The notes beneath the pieces are model-generated. The model made no database searches, was not told the origin of the DNA, and saw only the letters and a program-made list of their open reading frames with translations. A program made the translations under genes and the position numbers. A stretch of DNA of 64,000 nucleotides, taken from assembly GCF_900142135.1 (NCBI RefSeq), contig NZ_FQZU01000025.1:27170-91169 (forward strand), read 5' to 3'. Of the stretch, positions 25,217-34,359 are shown in pieces (the stretch's first letter is position 1; every line of letters starts with the position of its first letter). Source of the stretch: Desulfatibacillum alkenivorans DSM 16219. GTDB taxonomy: Bacteria > Desulfobacterota > Desulfobacteria > Desulfobacterales > Desulfatibacillaceae.

Positions 25217-27619
25217 TTAGGAACGGGCTGCAAAGCGTTTCTTCAGCAAAGCCGCCATGCCTGCGCCCAGCAGGAGAACCAGCCCCATGGCGCCGGTATG
25301 GGCCTGGGATGCGGTTTGCACAAAGCAGTCGCTGGTATCGTCAATGACAGTATCGTTGTCCGTGTCCGGGCTGGGGTAGCCGGGTCCTGCGGGATCGACC
25401 ACGTAGCCGTTGGCCACGCCGTCGGCGTCGCCTTCGCCTCCGTCCACAATGGTGAGCTTGACGGCATCGCCGGCTTGCATAAATTCGGCGTTTTCAGGCT
25501 GATACCATCCTCTCAACGCGTCCAGCTTCCACCATTGACGATTCGCCTCCAAGTTTTCGCCGAAACGAATCCAGATGATTGCGGTTCCGCCCACTTCATC
25601 CACCTTGGCGCGGAAATCCAAGAGGCCGTACCGCAGGTTATAAGGGCCGCCGGCGGGGAGATCCATGTCCGTGGGATCCAGGAACTTAAAATATTCGATG
25701 GTGGTTCCGGTTCCGCCCTGGATGCCCACTCTGTCTGTCGAGTCAGTGCCGGTCTGTACGGTGAAATCGGTTTGATCCAGGTCGTTGGTAGGCGCCTGGT
25801 CGTCCGGGATGCCGGTGGTCCAGGGTTTCCAGATTGTTTGCAGGCCGGTTGCATAGGTGGCAGGATCGGTTGCAGCGACAATGAGGGACGTTCCGTCATT
25901 GGCCAGATCGCCTATGGAGCCGGCGGTTTCGGCAATTAACTCGCTGGAGTCGTCCAACGTGTTGATTTTGTAGATGGATTTACCTTCGCTGGTGCTGACG
26001 TAAACGCCCTGGCCAGGCCCGTATATGGCGGAGTTCAATCCTCCGGCCAGGGTGAAGATGTCTTTGTACACCCTTCCGGTGTCCACGTTGATTTTATGGA
26101 TATATCCATTCACGCCCCAAACGGACTCGCCGTAATAGCAGTATCTTTCACTGCCGAAAATAATGGGGCCGCTGGCGCCGCCGTCCGCTGCGTGAGGAAT
26201 GGCGAAGGAGATGCCGTTTCCTTCAATGCCGGAGAAATCCTGGCTTATTTCATACAGATAGAAGACATCAGCATCCAGGTCGGCGGTGGAGATCCACAGG
26301 GACTCGCTCCAGGGGTTCCAGGTCATATCCCAAATGGAGCCTTCAATGGTTCCGGACAGGGATAAGGTCTCGCTGATGGAGGGATCGGAAAGTTTGTTCC
26401 GATACAGGAACTGGGTGGGATTGCCGTTGTCATGATAATAAAGGTATCCGTCGCCGCCAGAGGTCAGGCCGGCCGGGCCGTAAGCCCAATCGCTGCCTTC
26501 GGAAAAATCCACATCGGCCCACATTGCACTGGTTCCGGAGATGGGGTCATACGCGTAAATATCGACATTCCCGCCGTTGTCGCCGGCGTACAGAATCGTA
26601 TCGCCGTAATAGGCCAGGGTATTATTCCATGCCTGGAGTCCTACGGCTGGAAGATCCATGGGGGCGTAGCGGTAACCTTCGGCGGGGGAGACCAGGTTCA
26701 CGTTTTCCGTGTCGCTCAGGACGCCAATGCTAACTGTACCGGAAGTCACGTGAGTGGTTCCAATATAGAACTGGCTGCCGTCAAAGGCCAGGCCGCCGAC
26801 GGTTTCGGTATGGGTCAAGACCTGCTCAACCATGCCGTTGTCCAAATAGCTGACGGTTTGGCCGGTGCTCGTAGCCACGAAGGGTCTGTTGCTGTATCCC
26901 AGGACGGCGTCGGAAAGGCCTCCGGGAAAGGTTGCGTATTGATCGTCAATAACCAGATCGCCTTCAGGGTACACCCACTGAAAGGAGCCCTCGGTCGCAT
27001 AGGCGGACTCGCCCACCAGGACTGTGTTCGGGCCTTTAAAGACGATGGGGCCGACCCCGCCGTAGTCCTGGACGTTGTCCAGTTCCATTTTAAGCTCGAC
27101 CGCCCTTTTGGAGCCTGTACCGGTATATTCGTACAGGTACATTTTCTGGGTGTCGTAATCCCCGGTGACGAACCACAGCCTGTCGGTCCAGGGATTGATG
27201 GCTAATTCGTAGATGGAGCCTTCGCAGCCCGTGTTGAATCGGGAGCCAGTGTTGCTGGAGGCGCCAAAACTATACTGATATATATACCTTGAGGGGGCGC
27301 CGTTGTCGTGAAAATACAAGGTGGCGCCGTCGTAAGTAAGAACCATTCCCGCCGGGCCTGAGGCGTAGGTTGACAATAGAACAGGTTCCACGACCACTTG
27401 AGTCTCCCCGGTTTCCGGGTCCCAGCCATACACGTCGCCGCCTGAGGAGTACAGCAGCAGGGTGTTTGTGAGCACGTCGTTCTGCACAAAAACCATGGAC
27501 GGGTTCCAGGCGTCCGGCGCCGGGTCGAACGCCGGAAGATCTTCGTAATTCCAGGCGGCCAGGGCGTTCCCCGCCCCGACGAAGGCAAGCAGTACAGTTA
27601 CAATCAAGAGCCTCTTCAT
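25217..27619 (-). CDS. Exported beta-propeller-like protein with Cys-TM-basic C-terminal anchor (paralogue)
   Basis: 800 residues. GGAGGAG precedes the ATG. The signal peptide ends near ALAAW. The body is an internal duplication: GPAGMVLTYDGATLYFHDNG, EGSIYELAINPWTDRLW and GPIVF in the first half recur as GPAGLTSGGDGYLYYHDNG, EGSIWDMTWNPWSESLW and GPIIF in the second. This suggests one or two propellers. The C-terminal domain has VDGGEGDADGVANGYVVDPAG, then DCFVQTA, a hydrophobic span and KKRF. It is related to 21330-23771 over the whole length. It starts 98 bases after btuC on the same strand, so read-through from the btu operon is possible. Ligand unknown. Confidence 0.85.
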   Translation of the reverse strand: MKRLLIVTVLLAFVGAGNALAAWNYEDLPAFDPAPDAWNPSMVFVQNDVLTNTLLLYSSGGDVYGWDPETGETQVVVEPVLLSTYASGPAGMVLTYDGATLYFHDNGAPSRYIYQYSFGASSNTGSRFNTGCEGSIYELAINPWTDRLWFVTGDYDTQKMYLYEYTGTGSKRAVELKMELDNVQDYGGVGPIVFKGPNTVLVGESAYATEGSFQWVYPEGDLVIDDQYATFPGGLSDAVLGYSNRPFVATSTGQTVSYLDNGMVEQVLTHTETVGGLAFDGSQFYIGTTHVTSGTVSIGVLSDTENVNLVSPAEGYRYAPMDLPAVGLQAWNNTLAYYGDTILYAGDNGGNVDIYAYDPISGTSAMWADVDFSEGSDWAYGPAGLTSGGDGYLYYHDNGNPTQFLYRNKLSDPSISETLSLSGTIEGSIWDMTWNPWSESLWISTADLDADVFYLYEISQDFSGIEGNGISFAIPHAADGGASGPIIFGSERYCYYGESVWGVNGYIHKINVDTGRVYKDIFTLAGGLNSAIYGPGQGVYVSTSEGKSIYKINTLDDSSELIAETAGSIGDLANDGTSLIVAATDPATYATGLQTIWKPWTTGIPDDQAPTNDLDQTDFTVQTGTDSTDRVGIQGGTGTTIEYFKFLDPTDMDLPAGGPYNLRYGLLDFRAKVDEVGGTAIIWIRFGENLEANRQWWKLDALRGWYQPENAEFMQAGDAVKLTIVDGGEGDADGVANGYVVDPAGPGYPSPDTDNDTVIDDTSDCFVQTASQAHTGAMGLVLLLGAGMAALLKKRFAARS

Positions 27620-27716
27620 GTTTTCATCTCCTCCTCAGTGTGCACAAACACTCGAAAAGTAAAGCGCAGCAATATTCCTCCCGCTGCTTGGTTAAAAATG
27701 CCGCTCCAGTACGTTT

Positions 27717-28727
27717 TTATTTTTTCACCAATAATATTCTCAAAAAAACCGGTCCGCCGATAATGGCGGTTATAATCCCCACGGGCATTTCCGTGGGATG
27801 CACCGCAGTCCTGGCCACCAGATCGCACAAGGTCAACACGCCGCCTCCCAATAAAAACGACGCGGGCAGCACCACCCTGTGATCATAGCCGGAAAGGCGG
27901 CGGACAGCATGGGGGATCACCAGGCCCACAAATCCAATGGGGCCGGCCAGGGACACGGCTGCGGCCGTCGCCAGGCCTGCGCCCAGGAAAACCATTCTTT
28001 GGACGCGTTGTACATCAACGCCTCTTCCATGGGCCATATCCTCGCCAAAAGCAAGCTGATTTAACGCATTGGCCTGCATAAAAACCATGAGCAGGCCGGG
28101 AATGAGAAAAGGCGTGAGAGAAACCAGATCCTGGTAGCCCACCACGTCCAATCCTCCCATCATCCACCGGTCCATAGCCACCAATTGGTGAGGATTCACC
28201 AGGTAGCGTATCAACAAAATGGCTGCACCGCAAAGAATATTAAAGGTTACTCCCGCTAACAGGATGGTGTTCATGGAAATTCCCGTGGGCCTTTGGGCCA
28301 GCCAGTACAACCCGGCGATGCAGAACATGCATCCCGCCAGGCTTAAAAACTGGGTGGATGTGAACGGCCCGAATTGAAAAAACATGCCCGGGATGGATAT
28401 GGCGGCCACGGCGCCCACGGCGCCTCCTCCCGCGATTCCCAGGATGTACGGCTCGGCCAGCACGTTTTTCAGCACCACCTGGAGTGCGGCGCCCACAACG
28501 CCCAGAGCTCCTCCCACGATAAAGGCCAAGAGCACCCTGGGCAGGCGATGATAGAGAAAAATGTCTGCGTCCACATTGGGGGAGTTGTGAAAAAGGCCGT
28601 TCATGACCTGGGTCATGTTCAGGGTTTCGCCGCCCAAAAAGGGCGAGACAAAAAAGACGGCTCCCGCCCCAATGGCGTAGATTGCGATAATGCCGTAAAA
28701 CTGCCGGGAGGTAAGAATCCTGGTCAT
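27717..28727 (-). CDS. btuC: Corrinoid (vitamin B12) ABC transporter permease, FecCD/BtuC family
   Basis: 336 residues with about ten hydrophobic spans, the BtuC/FecCD arrangement. It forms the inner-membrane channel of the importer. Family motifs seen: PRVLLAFIVGGALGVVGAALQ near 60-80 and GPIGFVGLVIPHAVRRLSG (about 264-282), the ATPase-contacting loop. The ATG overlaps the stop of the ATPase gene by four bases (ATGA), showing translational coupling. The cobalamin riboswitch ahead of the operon argues for corrinoid rather than siderophore transport. Confidence 0.9.
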   Translation of the reverse strand: MTRILTSRQFYGIIAIYAIGAGAVFFVSPFLGGETLNMTQVMNGLFHNSPNVDADIFLYHRLPRVLLAFIVGGALGVVGAALQVVLKNVLAEPYILGIAGGGAVGAVAAISIPGMFFQFGPFTSTQFLSLAGCMFCIAGLYWLAQRPTGISMNTILLAGVTFNILCGAAILLIRYLVNPHQLVAMDRWMMGGLDVVGYQDLVSLTPFLIPGLLMVFMQANALNQLAFGEDMAHGRGVDVQRVQRMVFLGAGLATAAAVSLAGPIGFVGLVIPHAVRRLSGYDHRVVLPASFLLGGGVLTLCDLVARTAVHPTEMPVGIITAIIGGPVFLRILLVKK

Positions 28728-29536
28728 GCGCCCTCCCCTTTCCCGCCGGCAAGTCCGGGCGCGGGAAAAACCACCGGGACGTCCAGCGTCGGATGCTGCA
28801 TGACTTCAATGCCCGGGCCGTAGGCCTCGCCCAGAACCTCGGGGGTGATGATTTGCCGGGGGCTTCCCTCCTGCACAATCGCCCCGTCGCGCATGAGCGT
28901 GAGAGTATGGGCGAAGACCGAGGCGATATTCAGGTCATGGGTGACGACGCCCACGGCCATGCCGCCTTTGACCAGTTGATCCAAAAGTTGAAAAAAACTG
29001 ACTTCGTGGTGCATGTCCATGGCGCTGGTGGGCTCGTCCAAAAGAAGCACCCGGGGCTCCTGGGCCAACACGGAGGCAAGGACGACCCTTTGGCGCTCTC
29101 CGCCGGAAAGGTTGGTGAAGGAACGATCCTTCAGGTGGGTGGTGCGGGTTTGCTCCAGGCAATTTTCCACAATAGCCAGGTCGTTGGAATCCAGAAAACC
29201 GGCGCCGCGAAGCCTGGCGAATCGTCCCATGGAAACCACTTCGCCCACCGTGTAATCCAGATGGGTCTGGACGTGCTGAGGCAAGTAGCCAAGCACCTTG
29301 GCGCGCTCCCGGTTGGATATGCTTTTCATCTCCCGGCCGTCCAGGACGACCTTGCCGGAGCCCGGCTTGATGACATGGGCGGCCAGCTTCAAGAGCGTGC
29401 TTTTTCCCGATCCATTAGGGCCTATCACGGCTTTGACTTCCCCGGATTTAAACGCAAGGGAGCAGGGTTCCAGACGCCACGGGTTGTCCGGATACTGGTA
29501 AGTTGCGTTATCCAAGGTCAGAAGTTCCTGGGTCAT
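28724..29536 (-). CDS. btuD: Corrinoid ABC transporter ATP-binding protein
   Basis: 270 residues from the ATG at 29536; the open frame extends upstream, but that part is reading into btuF and has no family similarity. Walker A is GPNGSGKSTLL (about 38-48), Q-loop YLPQHVQ, signature LSGGERQRV (about 146-154), Walker B VLLLDEPTSAMD and the switch His in VVTHDLN. It energises the importer at the cytoplasmic face. It starts five bases after the btuF stop and overlaps btuC, so all three are one operon. Confidence 0.92.
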   Translation of the reverse strand: MTQELLTLDNATYQYPDNPWRLEPCSLAFKSGEVKAVIGPNGSGKSTLLKLAAHVIKPGSGKVVLDGREMKSISNRERAKVLGYLPQHVQTHLDYTVGEVVSMGRFARLRGAGFLDSNDLAIVENCLEQTRTTHLKDRSFTNLSGGERQRVVLASVLAQEPRVLLLDEPTSAMDMHHEVSFFQLLDQLVKGGMAVGVVTHDLNIASVFAHTLTLMRDGAIVQEGSPRQIITPEVLGEAYGPGIEVMQHPTLDVPVVFPAPGLAGGKGEGA

Positions 29537-29541
29537 GGCCG

Positions 29542-30435
29542 TTATTTTTCTCCGCCCGCCGGATTGGAATGAATGACGTCTGCAATGGCGCGGGCCGCCC
29601 GCCCCACCCTGGGTCCGGGAACCAAAAGATAATCCTGGGTCATGATATGAATGCGTCCGTTCCTGACGGCGGGCAGGGTTCTTAAAACAGCCCATTCTTC
29701 TTTCATGCGATCCATTTGCTCTTTCGTGAAGGTCTCGGAGGGGCGCATTTCCAGGATAATGTCCGGCGCCTGTCGAATCAGGCTTTCCTTGGAGACTTCC
29801 GGGTAGGCTGTTGGAATGTCGGAAAAAACATTTTCGCCTCCGGCGATCTTCAGCACCTGGCTGACAAAACTGGTTTTGGAGCAGGTGTAAATGCTGGACA
29901 GGCCACCCGGCGTTCTTCCCACGCACAAAAAAACCTTGGGTTTGGACAATCCTTCGACCTCCCGCTTGACTTCATCCAGTTCCTTGTGGATGTTCGCGAT
30001 GACTTCCCCGGCCTTTTCCTCCTTACCTAACTTCTCACCCAAAATGTTTATGGTGTCGGAAATGCCTGCAATGGAGTCCATTTCCGTTTCCATGACGTCG
30101 ATATTCCGGGAAAGGCAGTAATCCTTTACCTTGTCCAACTTGCCGCGAAAGATGACCAAGTCCGGCCGCAGGGCGGCGTAACGCTCCAAATTGGGGTTCA
30201 GTATTCCTCCCACCCTGGGCTTTTCCACGGCTTCCGGGGGGTAAATGCAATAGTCGGACACCCCAACAATAAGGTCTCCGCAATCAAGGGCGTATAGGCT
30301 TTCGGTAACGCTTGGGCCCAAGGATATGATGCGGGAATACCCGCCCGCGCCGGACTGCTCTGCATGGGCGGAGAAAAACAGGGGGAGCAGAAAGAACAGG
30401 CATGCCGGAATAAGCCGTTTTTTAGAAAAAATCAC
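29542..30435 (-). CDS. btuF: Periplasmic corrinoid-binding protein, BtuF-like
   Basis: 297 residues. A signal peptide (KKRLIPACLFFLLPLFFSAHA) is followed by a two-lobed class III binding protein: RIISLGPSVTESLYALDCGD (about 35-54) is the classic BtuF/FepB N-terminal motif, then VGGILNPNLERYAALRPDLV, and a long linker helix. It captures the corrinoid and delivers it to BtuCD. The start is GTG with GGAG seven bases upstream. The ribosome site directly follows the T run of the riboswitch terminator. Confidence 0.9.
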   Translation of the reverse strand: MIFSKKRLIPACLFFLLPLFFSAHAEQSGAGGYSRIISLGPSVTESLYALDCGDLIVGVSDYCIYPPEAVEKPRVGGILNPNLERYAALRPDLVIFRGKLDKVKDYCLSRNIDVMETEMDSIAGISDTINILGEKLGKEEKAGEVIANIHKELDEVKREVEGLSKPKVFLCVGRTPGGLSSIYTCSKTSFVSQVLKIAGGENVFSDIPTAYPEVSKESLIRQAPDIILEMRPSETFTKEQMDRMKEEWAVLRTLPAVRNGRIHIMTQDYLLVPGPRVGRAARAIADVIHSNPAGGEK

Positions 30436-30447
30436 GCAAACGCTCCA

Positions 30448-30489
30448 ATAAAAAAATCCTTAAGCCTAAAACAATAAGGCTTAAGGATT
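30448..30489 (-). terminator. Intrinsic terminator of the cobalamin riboswitch
   Basis: AATCCTTAAGCCT (30477-30489 read on the minus strand) and its exact complement (30455-30467) form a 13-bp stem with a 9-base loop, followed on the minus strand by seven T. It lies between the aptamer and the btuF ribosome site, so it is the likely off-state of the switch. Confidence 0.85.
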
Positions 30490-30574
30490 GCACCCAGCTT
30501 CTTCATCCTTAAAATGCGACGCGGAAAAAAAGCGTCCTTCTCAGGTCCGTTGCCTCGCAAACCTCAGAAATATA

Positions 30575-30750
30575 TGTCCGGTCGGGTCTTCTGGCTTATG
30601 GATCAATCTACCGGCCGCGCCTTCCCGCCGGACTTGAGTTCGGCAGTGGCTTTTTGCGGCTTTCGTCCCCACTTACAGCGGCGGGACCACGACGGTTTTT
30701 CACCGTCTTCCCCGGCGCCCTATTGGGCTTCCGGACACCTGTATTTATGA
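30575..30750 (-). ncRNA. Cobalamin (B12) riboswitch controlling btuFDC
   Basis: Read on the minus strand, the region contains the B12-box form AGCCAGAAGACCCGACC (30596-30580), the conserved GCCACTGCC core (about 30649-30641), the GGAAGACGGTGAAA and CGCTGTAAG elements of the aptamer (about 30712-30675), and the GGTGTCCGGAAG start (about 30741). Order and spacing match the cobalamin aptamer family. Bound cobalamin should favour the terminator at 30448-30489 and stop btuFDC transcription. Confidence 0.9.
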
Positions 30751-31017
30751 GGAGTTATTATAATAATTCCCATCCATGTCAAGGAGAAATGCATTTTTGT
30801 CCGGTTGCCGGCCTATCATGCAGCAATTTCGTGCATTTTATAAGGATTCGCCCTTTTTTCCTGGTCCTGGCGCCTGCGCTGGTGGTAAAATATTAAATCA
30901 ACAGACCTGAAGCCCCGATTACGTACACAACCTGCCAAGTATAAAGTTCGTCTCACATGTTGTGTATTTAGCCTTGATTAACGTCAAACGCTCCTTCAGC
31001 AGAAAAGTTAAAACATA

Positions 31018-33597
31018 ATGCAGCCATTAGTTCTGGACCTTAGGACTATATTCATTGTTTTGGGAACGGTTATCCTGACCCTGGGCTTGTGCATGTTGGC
31101 CTATAATGCCATGCGGCGCACATATCCCGGTTTCAGGGAATGGACCCTGACGACCCTTTTTATGGGCTTGGGAGTCTTTATGGAGGGTTTAAGGGCTGAA
31201 GCGGTCATATACAGTTCCATGGTCATAGCCAATGGATTAATATGCTCCGCAATGGCCCTTTTTTACGAAGGCCAAAAAAAATACATGGGGGAATCCTCCC
31301 ACACTTATGTCCATGCCGCCGTTGTCTTCGCCCTGGTGGGAATCAACGAATTTGTCTTTTCCGCCATATACCCCAACAGGCACGTCCGGGTCGTGATTAT
31401 ATCCCTTATTTGCGCAGCTTATTTTCTCATGAGCCTGTTTAAGACGGTGCAGGCTTACAAAAGCCGGCCGGAAAAGACTTACGCGCTTTTAATAGGCTTG
31501 GAGGTGACGGCCGTAATCCTGCTTATGATCCGAGGACTGGTGTTCATAACCCATCTCAACGCAACCGAACCCATTGTTTTTGAGGATCAGATCAATGCAT
31601 TGGTGATGTTCTCCCTCATTGGATTCAGCATCTTTTTCATTTTCGCCCTGATCCAACTGAATTCCACAAAACTGGAAAACGATCTGGTGGAAATCCAGAA
31701 GCTCACCAAGGAAAGCGAAGAGGAATTCAGACTGCTTTCCGAGCAGGCCATCATGAGCATCATTGTTTTGCAGGACGGCGCATACAAATATGTAAACGAT
31801 GCGGCTATCAGGCTGTCCGGGTACGAACGGGAGGAATTCCTGCGGATGAACTACCAGGACATGGCCATGCTGATTCATCCGGATTTTCGAGAGTTCGTGA
31901 TAGAACAGGGCCTGAAAAAAATGGCCGGGGAAAAAAACGGCGTCGTCCATCATTACATGTACAAATTGCTGACCAAACAGGGAGAGGAGCGCTGGGTCGA
32001 GCAATATTCCAAATCCGTAATCTGGAAGGGGAAGTCCGCGGACTTTCTAACCCTGATTGACATCACCCCGCAAAAAAAGGCCGAAGAGGAGCTTAAAAAA
32101 CGCGAGGAGCAGTATCGGGCTTTGGTGGAAAACGCCATGGACGTCATCTTCATTGCTCAGGACGAATATATCAAGTTCAGCAATTCGGCCATTGAGCAGG
32201 TGACGGGATATTCCATGGATGAAATTTGCGCCGTCCCCATTGTGGATCTTTTACACGCCGACGAAAAAGACATGGTCATAGACAGGCATATTCGCAGATC
32301 CCGCGGGGAAAGCCTTCCCAGCACCTATTCACACAGGTTCATTACCAAGGACGGTCAGGTCAAGTGGGGACAGTTGTCCAGCGTACGCGTGGAATGGGAA
32401 GGCCGAAACGCCACCTTGAACTTCCTCCGGGACATCACCCATCAGAAGGAACTGGAACAACAGGTTCAGCAGGCCCACAAGCTGGAGGCCATAGGCACCC
32501 TATCCGGCGGCGTGGCCCATGAGTTCAATAATCTGCTTTCCATTATTCTGGGCAATGTGGAAATGGCCATGGACGACGTTCCGGCGGAGGACGAAGCCAT
32601 GGAGTTCTTGGAGGAAATCAAGATCGCCTCCAAACGGGGGGAGGAAATCGTCAGGCAGCTGCTTAGCTTCAGCAGGCCGGCTGCGCCGGAAAGAAAACTG
32701 GTGGACGTACCTTCTTCCATCCGGGAAACCATGGCGCTTTTGCGGGCGTCCATCCCTTCGTACATCGCCTTTCACGTGGACATTTCGCCCGAATGCCACA
32801 AGGTCTTGGGCGATCCCACTCAAATCCGCCAGGTGATCATCAATCTGGTCAATAACGCGGCCCACGCCATGGAAGGCGCTTCCGGCGGACTGGCCATCCG
32901 GGCCAGAAATGTTTTCTCCCGCACCGAGGAGATTTTTTTCGACCAGGTTTTGCTGCCGGGCGACTACGTGTCTTTGGAGGTTAAAGACAGCGGGCACGGA
33001 ATCGCCAAAGAGGATCTGGGCCGGATTTTCGATCCCTTTTACACCACCAAGGACGTGGGCAAAGGGTCGGGCATGGGGTTGTCCGTGGTGCAGGGAATTA
33101 TGAAAGCCCATGGGGGCGGCATTCGCATTTCCAGCGCTCCCGGAAAAGGCGCCCTGGTGGAGTGCTATTTTCCGTCCGCGGGAAAAGGCGCTCCCGCCGA
33201 GCCGCAAAAGCAACAGGAAACCCCTACAGGTACGGAAAAAATCCTGTTCGTGGATGATGAACCCCCCATCGTGGACATGATCAAAGGACGGCTGAAAAGA
33301 CTGGGCTACAAGGTGACAGCCGTGGAATCCCCCTTGGAAGCCCTGGAAATGTACACGCAAAATCCCGCAGGCTTTGACCTGATCATCACGGACCTGACCA
33401 TGCCGGACATGACCGGCGACGTTCTGATCAACCGCCTGATGAACGTAAACCCGGACGTCAAGACCATCATCTGCACGGGCTTTAATGAAAAAATCGACGC
33501 GCTCAAAGCCAGGGAAATGGGCGCCAAAGCCTTTTTAAGCAAGCCCGTGGACCGTCACATCATGGCCGTGACCATTCGCCAGGTTCTGAAATCATAG
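31018..33597 (+). CDS. Membrane-bound hybrid histidine kinase with two PAS domains and a receiver
   Basis: 859 residues. Seven or so hydrophobic spans fill about 10-215. Two PAS domains follow (about 235-350 and 360-480), then HisKA with phospho-His in GGVAHEFNNLLSI (His ~501), HATPase_c with NLVNNAAHAM, DSGHGIA and GKGSGMGLSVV, and a C-terminal receiver with acidic pair DD (746-747), phospho-Asp in ITDLTMPD (~792) and Lys in SKPVD. It senses an unknown signal at the membrane or through PAS ligands. No response regulator is adjacent, so the output partner is elsewhere. The Shine-Dalgarno is weak. It converges with the TetR gene. Confidence 0.9.
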   Translation: MQPLVLDLRTIFIVLGTVILTLGLCMLAYNAMRRTYPGFREWTLTTLFMGLGVFMEGLRAEAVIYSSMVIANGLICSAMALFYEGQKKYMGESSHTYVHAAVVFALVGINEFVFSAIYPNRHVRVVIISLICAAYFLMSLFKTVQAYKSRPEKTYALLIGLEVTAVILLMIRGLVFITHLNATEPIVFEDQINALVMFSLIGFSIFFIFALIQLNSTKLENDLVEIQKLTKESEEEFRLLSEQAIMSIIVLQDGAYKYVNDAAIRLSGYEREEFLRMNYQDMAMLIHPDFREFVIEQGLKKMAGEKNGVVHHYMYKLLTKQGEERWVEQYSKSVIWKGKSADFLTLIDITPQKKAEEELKKREEQYRALVENAMDVIFIAQDEYIKFSNSAIEQVTGYSMDEICAVPIVDLLHADEKDMVIDRHIRRSRGESLPSTYSHRFITKDGQVKWGQLSSVRVEWEGRNATLNFLRDITHQKELEQQVQQAHKLEAIGTLSGGVAHEFNNLLSIILGNVEMAMDDVPAEDEAMEFLEEIKIASKRGEEIVRQLLSFSRPAAPERKLVDVPSSIRETMALLRASIPSYIAFHVDISPECHKVLGDPTQIRQVIINLVNNAAHAMEGASGGLAIRARNVFSRTEEIFFDQVLLPGDYVSLEVKDSGHGIAKEDLGRIFDPFYTTKDVGKGSGMGLSVVQGIMKAHGGGIRISSAPGKGALVECYFPSAGKGAPAEPQKQQETPTGTEKILFVDDEPPIVDMIKGRLKRLGYKVTAVESPLEALEMYTQNPAGFDLIITDLTMPDMTGDVLINRLMNVNPDVKTIICTGFNEKIDALKAREMGAKAFLSKPVDRHIMAVTIRQVLKS

Positions 33598-33611
33598 TAT
33601 AAAAGCGCGTT

Positions 33612-34253
33612 TCAGCTTTTATCCATACCGGCGTCAAAAATATACCGGCACAGCATGTCCGATGTCTCCTCCAAAAACTCCTCTTGGTCCAGCCGGTCCG
33701 CCGAATCCATAACCTGGCGGTGAGTCAGGGATTCCAGCACCCGAATGATCATCCTGGCGGCCGCCCCGCCCTTTGTTTTTCTGGCGTGCGGCGTCTTGTC
33801 CAAAAGAATCCGGAGGCGGTCCACCATGATTCTTTCCATGTTCATGAACGCCTCCCACCATATTTTTCCGGTGATGGGGATGTCCTGCACAATGGCCCGG
33901 TGCACCCCCGGCTCCCGCTTATGAAGCTCCATGGCCAGGTGGACGAATTCCCTCACATCGTCCGGAGTGATGCATCCCCTCGCCTCCACCAGGGACATGA
34001 GCGCGTCCGTCCCGGAGGCGGCTTCCGCCATGTGGGCCTCCATGAGGCTCAACACGATGCTCTCTTTGTTGGGAAAATATTGATACAGGGAGCCGATGGA
34101 AACTCCGGCCCGGTCAGCAATGTGATTGGTCGTCGTTCCGGCGTATCCCCTGGCCTCCAAAACCTGAGCCGCCGCCTCCAGGATGGCGCTCACCGTTTCC
34201 CTGGATCGGGCCTGCATGGGCTTTTTGCGTACCTTTGAGGCATTTTCAAACAT
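33612..34253 (-). CDS. TetR/AcrR family transcriptional regulator
   Basis: 213 residues from the ATG at 34253, preceded by GGGGAGG. The N-terminal DNA-binding part has the TetR pattern ILEAAAQVLEARGYAGTT followed by GVSIGSLYQYFPNKESI (helix-turn-helix, about 24-66). The C-terminal ligand domain is not specific. It is divergent from the alpha/beta hydrolase 107 bases away and probably controls it and itself through the inverted repeat at 34287-34306. Confidence 0.88.
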   Translation of the reverse strand: MFENASKVRKKPMQARSRETVSAILEAAAQVLEARGYAGTTTNHIADRAGVSIGSLYQYFPNKESIVLSLMEAHMAEAASGTDALMSLVEARGCITPDDVREFVHLAMELHKREPGVHRAIVQDIPITGKIWWEAFMNMERIMVDRLRILLDKTPHARKTKGGAAARMIIRVLESLTHRQVMDSADRLDQEEFLEETSDMLCRYIFDAGMDKS

Positions 34254-34286
34254 GCCGAGCCTCCCCTCATTCAATGCGAGTTGAGA

Positions 34287-34306
34287 ATATGAGCAATTAC
34301 TTATAT
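34287..34306. promoter_or_regulatory. Candidate TetR operator between divergent genes
   Basis: ATATGAG (34287-34293) and CTTATAT (34300-34306) form a near-perfect inverted repeat around CAATTA in the 106-base gap between the TetR gene and the hydrolase. Position is the main support. Confidence 0.4.
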
Positions 34307-34359
34307 TATTCGTGCGGGTTGTCAAGATGAATGGCGCGAAGCAATTTAAGGAGGATCGC

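Larger units (their letters stand above)
30436..31017. other. Divergent leader region
   Basis: About 580 bases between btuF and the sensor kinase. The left two-thirds is the cobalamin leader RNA. The remainder (about 30751-31017) is AT-rich and should carry the promoters for both directions; no clear sigma site was assigned. No other gene was seen. The open frame 30514-30750 on the plus strand is a shadow of the aptamer. Confidence 0.6.

Noticed and set aside
29540..29926. N-terminal extension of the btuD frame
   Set aside because: It lies over btuF in another frame, and the family N-terminus begins at 29536.
30514..30750. Open frame on the plus strand
   Set aside because: It is the reverse complement of the cobalamin aptamer; no ribosome site or protein family.
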